Assembly (NCBI GenBank): GCA_964633225.1
Contig: CAZWFQ010000095.1
Coordinates: forward strand, 1 to 10,998
Source: JAKQIM01 sp964633225
Lineage (GTDB): Bacteria; Chloroflexota; Anaerolineae; Anaerolineales; UBA4823
DNA: 10,998 nt
Direction: 5' to 3'
Under the pieces are notes generated by a model. That model saw nothing but the letters and a program-made list of their open reading frames with translations. It had not been told where the DNA came from and searched no databases. Made by a program: the position numbers and the translations under genes. Numbering within the stretch: the stretch's first letter is position 1; each line of letters starts with the position of its first letter. Shown here piece after piece: positions 6,524 through 10,998 of this stretch.

Positions 6524-7783
6524 ATGGGAATGAAACCTGATATCATCACAGAAATAGACGCACAGGGGCGGTTGATCTTGCCGCCGGAGGCAGCCGCACA
6601 CCTGGGGCTGCTGCCTGGTACGCCCGTTCAAATTATGGTCAGTGAAAACGAAATCCGCATCGCCCGCTCGATATACCACATGGCACGGGTGTACGTTGAG
6701 CCGACCAACGCCTGCAACCTGAACTGCGTCACCTGTATGCGCCAGGTATGGGACGAAAAGCCTGGCATGATGTCTGAAAAGACCTTCGCCCAGATCATGG
6801 CGGGTTTACAAACGCTTACGCCCCGCCCCACAATTTTCTTTGGCGGGTTTGGAGAGCCATTATCACACCCCAGGATCATCGAAATGATCCGGCAGGCAAA
6901 GGCACTGGGCGCGCCGGTAGAGCTGATCACCAACGGCGTTCTTCTCTCAGAGAAAATGGTGCTGCGCTTGTTGGAAGTAGAACTGGATATGCTGTGGGTT
7001 TCGTTGGATGGCGCATCGCCCGAAAGCTATGCGGATGTGCGGCTGGGGGCAATGCTGTCGCAAGTCATTGAGAACTTGACCCGGCTGCGCTACCTGCGCT
7101 ACCGCGGTTCACGGCTGAAGCCGACCTTGCAGTTGGGTATCGCCTTCGTCGCCATGCAGCAAAATATTGCCGAGCTTCCCCAGGTGCTGGCTCTGGGAAC
7201 AAAGCTGGGCGCCAAAAAATTCTCAATTACCAACGTGATGCCCCACACTGAAGCGCTGCGCCAGGGAATTTTATACCGAGGCGTCATGTATAACGGCCCA
7301 TACCAGTTCAGCGACACGCTGCCGCGCGTCAATTTACCGCGTATGGATGTCAATGAACACACCCAACAGCCGTTGGCTGAAGTGCAGCGCGGCAACTACA
7401 CCATCCAGGTGGCCAACGGAGCCCTGGGCCAGGGTGTGTACACCTGCCCGTTCATCGAAAAAGGGAGCCTGGCCATTCGCTGGGATGGCGCGGTCAGTCC
7501 GTGCCTGCCCTTGATGCATACCTACGACAGTTTTTTGGATAAGCGTCCACGCCGGGCGCATGCCTACAGCGTGGGGAATGTGCTAGAGCGTGACCTGCAG
7601 GATATCTGGCGAGACCCAGAATATGTGGCGCTGCGCCAGCGCCTACAATCATTCGAGTTTTCGCCGTGCACCGATTGCAACTGCTGTGAGCTGCCCGAAG
7701 AAAATCGTGAGGATTGCCTGGGAAATACCTTCCCCGCCTGCGGCGGTTGCCTATGGGCGCAAGGACTGATCCAGTGCCCCTGA
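6524..7783 (+). CDS. Radical SAM/SPASM maturase of tungsten oxidoreductase, AbrB-like N-terminus
   Basis: This is a 419-residue protein. Residues about 7-48 (IDAQGRLILPPEAAAHLGLL and the following P-G-x-P-V-x-I strand) form a SpoVT/AbrB-like swapped-hairpin domain. The radical SAM core follows, with Cys64, Cys68 and Cys71 (CNLNCVTC) binding the SAM cluster, GGFGEP at 107-112 for SAM, and VSLDGAS further on. The C-terminal SPASM-type region has many cysteines: 308, 327, 382, 385, 387, 388, 398, 406, 409 and 418, enough for two auxiliary [4Fe-4S] clusters. The end (GNTFPACGGCLWAQGLIQCP) matches my memory of the family named tungsten cofactor oxidoreductase radical SAM maturase, which accompanies AOR genes and includes archaeal Cmo. 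Its exact reaction is not established. The start at 6524 has only a weak ribosome site, so coupling to the preceding gene five bases away is likely; ATG at 6530 is an alternative. Confidence 0.9.
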   Translation: MGMKPDIITEIDAQGRLILPPEAAAHLGLLPGTPVQIMVSENEIRIARSIYHMARVYVEPTNACNLNCVTCMRQVWDEKPGMMSEKTFAQIMAGLQTLTPRPTIFFGGFGEPLSHPRIIEMIRQAKALGAPVELITNGVLLSEKMVLRLLEVELDMLWVSLDGASPESYADVRLGAMLSQVIENLTRLRYLRYRGSRLKPTLQLGIAFVAMQQNIAELPQVLALGTKLGAKKFSITNVMPHTEALRQGILYRGVMYNGPYQFSDTLPRVNLPRMDVNEHTQQPLAEVQRGNYTIQVANGALGQGVYTCPFIEKGSLAIRWDGAVSPCLPLMHTYDSFLDKRPRRAHAYSVGNVLERDLQDIWRDPEYVALRQRLQSFEFSPCTDCNCCELPEENREDCLGNTFPACGGCLWAQGLIQCP

Positions 7784-7785
7784 GA

Positions 7786-8160
7786 TCAGGTCTTTTCGTA
7801 CACATTGTGCATTGCGCCAACATCGGCTAAGACAGCCTGCAAGCGCTCAGACATGCGCACACCATCGCGGTATTGGTAGGGCCACATATGCCGGATGGAA
7901 AAAATGCCGACATGATCATTCTGGTGCAGAGGTTCAGTGCGCGAGGCGGTCAAGCCGGGCATATCGCACACCACAGAATTAATGAACAGGTAGCCGCGAT
8001 CTGTATCAGCAATATCAAGCAGATCCAGCAAATCACCCACACAGGCGCCAGCAGGCAGTTCAATCTGTTTCTGGGCGACAAAAGAGCCGCCGGCTTTGGG
8101 AGCGATATCGCCATACAAAGCAAGATCAATCTGAATAACTGCAGGCTGTTCAAGTGTCAT
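7786..8160 (-). CDS. MoaD/ThiS-like beta-grasp protein lacking the Gly-Gly tail
   Basis: This is a 124-residue protein read from ATG at 8160, chosen because GAGG lies five bases upstream; the open frame extends to 8235, but through the inverted repeat. Residues about 9-90 follow the ubiquitin-like pattern of MoaD and ThiS: IQIDLALYGDIAP, then IELPAGACVGDLLDLLDI, then YLFINSVVCD, then LHQNDHVGIFS. Where a sulfur carrier would end in Gly-Gly, this protein continues with RHMWPYQYRDGVRMSERL and about 20 more residues. It therefore cannot carry a C-terminal thiocarboxylate unless processed, so a binding or structural role is likelier. It converges on the radical SAM gene with only two bases between the stop codons. 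The location suggests a part in the AOR system, perhaps docking with the maturase or AOR; that is inference. Confidence 0.75.
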   Translation of the reverse strand: MTLEQPAVIQIDLALYGDIAPKAGGSFVAQKQIELPAGACVGDLLDLLDIADTDRGYLFINSVVCDMPGLTASRTEPLHQNDHVGIFSIRHMWPYQYRDGVRMSERLQAVLADVGAMHNVYEKT

Positions 8161-8196
8161 CGTGACCTCATCGTGATCATTGTAACATACACGGGG

Positions 8197-8243
8197 TTTT
8201 AGGGTTGTTTTGGGCAGCAAAGCCGCCCAAAACAACCCTAAAA
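8197..8243. terminator. Perfect 19-bp inverted repeat between exporter and beta-grasp genes
   Basis: TTTTAGGGTTGTTTTGGGC (8197-8215) and its exact reverse complement (8225-8243) flank a nine-base loop. The hairpin starts four bases past the ABC exporter stop and lies 37 bases before the beta-grasp gene start, both on the minus strand. It probably terminates the exporter transcript, with the A/T-rich stem base standing in for a U-tract, although the minus strand continues with CCCC rather than U residues after the stem. Confidence 0.65.
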
Positions 8244-8246
8244 TAA

Positions 8247-9986
8247 TTATTCCAAATGTTGTTGGACGGTAACCAGGCGTTTATACAAGCCGTCTTTGGC
8301 CAACAGCTCAGCATGCGTGCCCATCTCGGCGATCTGCTTGCCCTCCAGCACCACAATGTGGTCGGCGTTGCGGATGGTCGAAAGGCGGTGAGCGATGATG
8401 ATGGTGGTGCGCCCCACCATCAGGCGCTCCAGGGCTTGCTGGATCAGCAGCTCGGTCTCGGTATCAACGGCCGAGGTGGCCTCGTCCAGGATGAGGATGG
8501 GGGTGTCTTTGAGCAGGGCGCGCGCAATCGAAAGACGCTGCTTTTGCCCGCCCGAAAGCTTGACCCCGCGCTCGCCGATCAATGTATCGTAACCATCCGA
8601 AAGATGCTCAATGAACTCATGCGCGTTGGCGGCCTGTGCGGCGGCAACGATCTCCGCTTCAGATGCGCCGGGGCGGCCAAAGAGGATGTTTTCGCGCACC
8701 GTGCCGTGGAAGAGGAAGACATCTTGCAGCACAATGCTGATCTGCCGGCGCAGGCTGTCGAGGCTCAGCTCACGGATGTCGCGGCCATCCAGGGTAATGC
8801 GCCCGGCAGTGACATCATAAAAACGCGGGATCAGGCTGACCAGGGTGGACTTGCCTACCCCGGTGGGCCCCACCAGGGCCACCATGCTGTGGGCGGGCAC
8901 TTCCAGGTTGATGTTTTCGAGCACGGTCTCACCCTGGTTATACTGAAAACTGACGTTTTCCAGGCTGACATGCCCCTCGGCGCGCACCTTGAGTTCCAGA
9001 GCGCCGGCAGGGTTGTGCGGCTCTGGCTGCTCAGCCAGCAGTTCGGTCACACGGTCTGCGCCCGCCAGCGAGTTCTGCACCGCTTCCCAGGCATTGCCCA
9101 GGGCGCGCACCGGCTGGTAGAACAGGTCCAGGTAAAGGAAAAACGCCACCAGGTCGGCAATGGGCAGGCTGCCCTGATAAGCCAACCGCCCGCCGAAGTA
9201 GATCACCACCAGCGTCCCCAGGGAAGAGGTGAAATCTACAAAAGGCTGGAAGGTCGCCATCAGGCGCAGGGCGCTGAGCTGAGAAGTACGAAAACGCTCA
9301 ATGCCCTGCCCCACCCGCTCGAGCGATTCATCTTCGCGGGTAAAGGCTTTGATCTCACGAATGCCAGAGATATTGTCGTTGAGGATCGCATTCAGTTCGC
9401 CCAATTCTTTCTGGCGGTGAACAAAAGCCGGACGCACGCGGCGGGCGTAGATGCGCAGCGAGAGCACCACCAGGGGGATAGGCAGCATCGAAAGCAGGGT
9501 CAATTTCCAGTTCAGACTAAAGAGCACCGCGCTGACCCCCACGAAGGTGAGCACATTCACCACCACATCCGGAACCGCGTGCGAGATGAGCTGTTCGAAC
9601 AGGTCGGTATCATTGACCACGCGCGACATCATCTGCCCGGTTTGCTTATCCTCGTAAAAGCGCAGGCTGAGCCGCTGAAGGTGATCGTACACCTGGCGGC
9701 GCAGGTCAGCCACCACGCCCCAGCCGGCAATGTGCGCCATGTAAGAACGCAAGAATTGCAAACCGGCGCGAGCCACAAAGACAATCAGCACCACCAAGGC
9801 CAGCTTGTCGATAAAACTCAGCGTTTCAGGAGAGATGCCAGGGTCGGTGACGGCGTTGATAAGTGTCCGCACGATCCAAGGGATGATGAGCTGCGCCCCT
9901 ACCAACAAGAGCATGCTGAAGATGGTCAGCAGAAGCGGAACAGTATACTTGCGAGCAAAGGTAAAGACAAATTGAAGGGCTTTCAT
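8247..9986 (-). CDS. ABC exporter half-transporter, fused membrane and ATPase domains
   Basis: This is a 579-residue type I (MsbA/BmrA/LmrA-like) half-transporter that should work as a dimer in the cytoplasmic membrane. Residues 1-300 hold six hydrophobic segments (about 16-40, 60-80, 138-160, 161-180, 252-272 and 276-295), with the coupling-helix region after GQMMSRVVNDTD. The ATPase domain is complete: Walker A GPTGVGKST (373-381), Q-loop Gln421, signature LSGGQ (477-481), Walker B ILILDE with catalytic Glu502, D-loop SAVD, and H-loop His533. ATG at 9986 has AGGTG six bases upstream and is preferred over the GTG (9995) and TTG (9992) in frame before it. Exporters of this class move lipids, drugs or peptides; nothing here names the substrate. 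No second half-transporter is adjacent, so a homodimer is likely. It is probably unrelated to the AOR locus. Confidence 0.95.
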   Translation of the reverse strand: MKALQFVFTFARKYTVPLLLTIFSMLLLVGAQLIIPWIVRTLINAVTDPGISPETLSFIDKLALVVLIVFVARAGLQFLRSYMAHIAGWGVVADLRRQVYDHLQRLSLRFYEDKQTGQMMSRVVNDTDLFEQLISHAVPDVVVNVLTFVGVSAVLFSLNWKLTLLSMLPIPLVVLSLRIYARRVRPAFVHRQKELGELNAILNDNISGIREIKAFTREDESLERVGQGIERFRTSQLSALRLMATFQPFVDFTSSLGTLVVIYFGGRLAYQGSLPIADLVAFFLYLDLFYQPVRALGNAWEAVQNSLAGADRVTELLAEQPEPHNPAGALELKVRAEGHVSLENVSFQYNQGETVLENINLEVPAHSMVALVGPTGVGKSTLVSLIPRFYDVTAGRITLDGRDIRELSLDSLRRQISIVLQDVFLFHGTVRENILFGRPGASEAEIVAAAQAANAHEFIEHLSDGYDTLIGERGVKLSGGQKQRLSIARALLKDTPILILDEATSAVDTETELLIQQALERLMVGRTTIIIAHRLSTIRNADHIVVLEGKQIAEMGTHAELLAKDGLYKRLVTVQQHLE

Positions 9987-10021
9987 ACACAACACCTGTA
10001 GATTAGAAAGATAGCGGGCAG

Positions 10022-10027
10022 ATTATA
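10022..10027 (-). promoter_or_regulatory. Candidate -10 box for the ABC exporter gene
   Basis: The minus strand has a perfect TATAAT 35 bases upstream of ATG 9986. No convincing -35 hexamer is found at 16-18 bases. The rest of the 124-base gap between this gene and the HD-GYP gene (9987-10110) shows only a short ATGGCC/GGCCAT inverted repeat (10040-10063) and nothing else I can interpret. Confidence 0.35.
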
Positions 10028-10110
10028 CTACGGTCTACGATGGCCACCATGCACAAAGGCCATGCGGATGTCAGCGCACCGCACTGCCCTCGCCGGCAGG
10101 GTTCCATCTA

Positions 10111-10998
10111 TCACGAAAGCATGCGCAGAAAGATCGCCACCACCTGGGGGTCGAACTTCCTACCGGATTCAGCCTTGATGTACTCAATGGCCTTTTCGTA
10201 ATTCCAGGCCGGGCGGTAGGGGCGGTCTGAGGTGACGGCGTCCCACACATCTGCCACCGCAAAGAGACGGGCAGAGAGGGGGATCTGCTCACCCTTCAGC
10301 CCGCGCGGGTAGCCGCTGCCATCCCAATTTTCATGGTGGCAGTAAGGGATATCCAAAACAGGATGCAAATACACCACCGGCGAGAGCATGTCATAAGCCA
10401 GCTTGGGATGCTGGCGCATGATCTCCCATTCTTCCTCGTTCAGACTGCCGGGCTTGTGCAAGATTTGATCTGGAATGCCCATCTTGCCAATATCGTGCAG
10501 CAGGGCGCCGCGCCGGATGTGGACCAGCTCAGCATCGCTCATCCCCATGGTATGCGCCAGGCGTTCGGTCAGGTCAGCCACGCGCTGGGTATGGCCCTCG
10601 GTCTCGCGGTCGCGCAGGTCCAGGGCATGCGACCACCCCTCGATCGTGGCGTCATAAGCCACCACCAGCTCGGCGTTTGAGCGCTGCAGCTCGCTGAACA
10701 TATTGGCATTGTCCAATGCAATGGCAGCCTGGCGCGCCAGGGTCTCTAAGAAGTCCACCCATTCATCATCCGGCTGGAGAGGGCTGCGGTGAAAGATTTC
10801 TAAGACACCCTTGGCCTGGCCCTTGGCAATCAGCGGCGCGCCATAATAGGTCACAAAACCCTCTTCATCCAAGGCGGCTGCCAGGCGCGAGGCCGAGGTC
10901 TCGAGGCTCAAGATGGGCAGGCTGAGGATCTCGCGGCGCAAAGCCACCAGGCCAGCCAGGGCGGCTGAGGCGGCGGCCAATCGGCGCGCCGGCTGTCG
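10111..10998 (-). CDS. GAF/HD-GYP cyclic-di-GMP phosphodiesterase, partial (N-terminus outside window)
   Basis: The frame is open to the right edge, giving 295 residues here; the TTG at 10980 inside it is not a credible start. Residues about 1-100 are the second half of a GAF sensor domain (GFVTYYGAPLIAKGQAKGVL, LARQAAIALDNA). A short helical linker (NMFSELQRSNAELVVAYDAT) leads to the HD-GYP domain, with GHTQRVADLTERLA, the catalytic His158-Asp159 pair in LLHDIGKMGIP, HHENWDGSGYP with Gly209-Tyr210-Pro211, and ARLFAVADVWDAVTSDRPYR. All motifs for a metal-dependent phosphodiesterase that hydrolyses c-di-GMP are intact. The GAF part probably senses a small ligand and controls activity; more sensory modules may lie upstream outside the window. 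It is on the same strand as the ABC exporter, 124 bases upstream. Confidence 0.93.
   Translation of the reverse strand, partial: RQPARRLAAASAALAGLVALRREILSLPILSLETSASRLAAALDEEGFVTYYGAPLIAKGQAKGVLEIFHRSPLQPDDEWVDFLETLARQAAIALDNANMFSELQRSNAELVVAYDATIEGWSHALDLRDRETEGHTQRVADLTERLAHTMGMSDAELVHIRRGALLHDIGKMGIPDQILHKPGSLNEEEWEIMRQHPKLAYDMLSPVVYLHPVLDIPYCHHENWDGSGYPRGLKGEQIPLSARLFAVADVWDAVTSDRPYRPAWNYEKAIEYIKAESGRKFDPQVVAIFLRMLS

Noticed and set aside
8161..8235. N-terminal extension of the beta-grasp protein up to 8235
   Set aside because: It would translate through the 19-bp hairpin, while ATG at 8160 has a good GAGG site and starts the recognisable domain.
8256..10001. Long plus-strand open frame (581 codons) opposite the ABC exporter
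   Set aside because: It mirrors the exporter gene, is rich in His, Gln and Arg in the way antisense translations are, and shows no domain or convincing start.
1..10998. CRISPR arrays, tRNA or rRNA genes, insertion sequences
   Set aside because: No regularly spaced short repeats, no RNA gene signatures and no transposase or integrase frames were seen; the only regular repetition is the coding repeat at 1300-2425.

Overview
The window looks like a chromosomal segment of an anaerobic Chloroflexota bacterium, probably of the Anaerolineae type. This is inferred from three things: moderately high GC, a secreted Ig-like repeat protein ending in the hydrophobic FLPV-x-x-R tail that I associate with Chloroflexota exported proteins, and a tungsten-type aldehyde:ferredoxin oxidoreductase (AOR) gene set. 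No rRNA, tRNA, CRISPR array, insertion sequence or integrase was seen.

Left part (1-2524, minus strand). A ferritin-like di-iron protein (1-785) runs off the left edge. Upstream of it lies a 561-residue exported protein (839-2524), which starts at TTG, has a signal peptide, three tandem ~125-residue Ig-like repeats and a C-terminal domain.

Centre (2661-8160). This is a compact tungsto/molybdoenzyme locus. A ModE-type DNA-binding protein without a ligand domain and a small metal-cupin form a minus-strand pair (3376-2661). Divergently transcribed on the plus strand are AOR (3607-5373), a MoaD-type sulfur carrier ending in Gly-Gly (5380-5619), a hairpin, a cysteine-free protein of unknown function (5715-6518) and a radical SAM/SPASM maturase with an AbrB-like N-terminus (6524-7783). 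A second beta-grasp MoaD/ThiS-like protein, without the Gly-Gly tail, is convergent and ends 2 bases away (8160-7786). The divergent intergenic region (3377-3606) holds an inverted repeat, CGCTAT-N11-ATAACG, that resembles ModE operator half-sites and overlaps a possible AOR promoter.

Right part (8247-10998, minus strand). A type I ABC exporter half-transporter (9986-8247) is separated from the beta-grasp gene by a perfect 19-bp inverted repeat. At the right edge is a GAF/HD-GYP cyclic-di-GMP phosphodiesterase (10998-10111) whose N-terminus lies outside the window.

Working model (inference). The AOR oxidises aldehydes or reduces acids with ferredoxin, using a bis-pyranopterin tungsten cofactor. 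The MoaD protein supplies pterin sulfur, the radical SAM protein matures the enzyme or its cofactor, and the ModE-like protein controls expression through the intergenic operator. The roles of the unknown 267-residue protein, the cupin and the tail-less beta-grasp protein are open; they are the most likely undescribed parts of the system.
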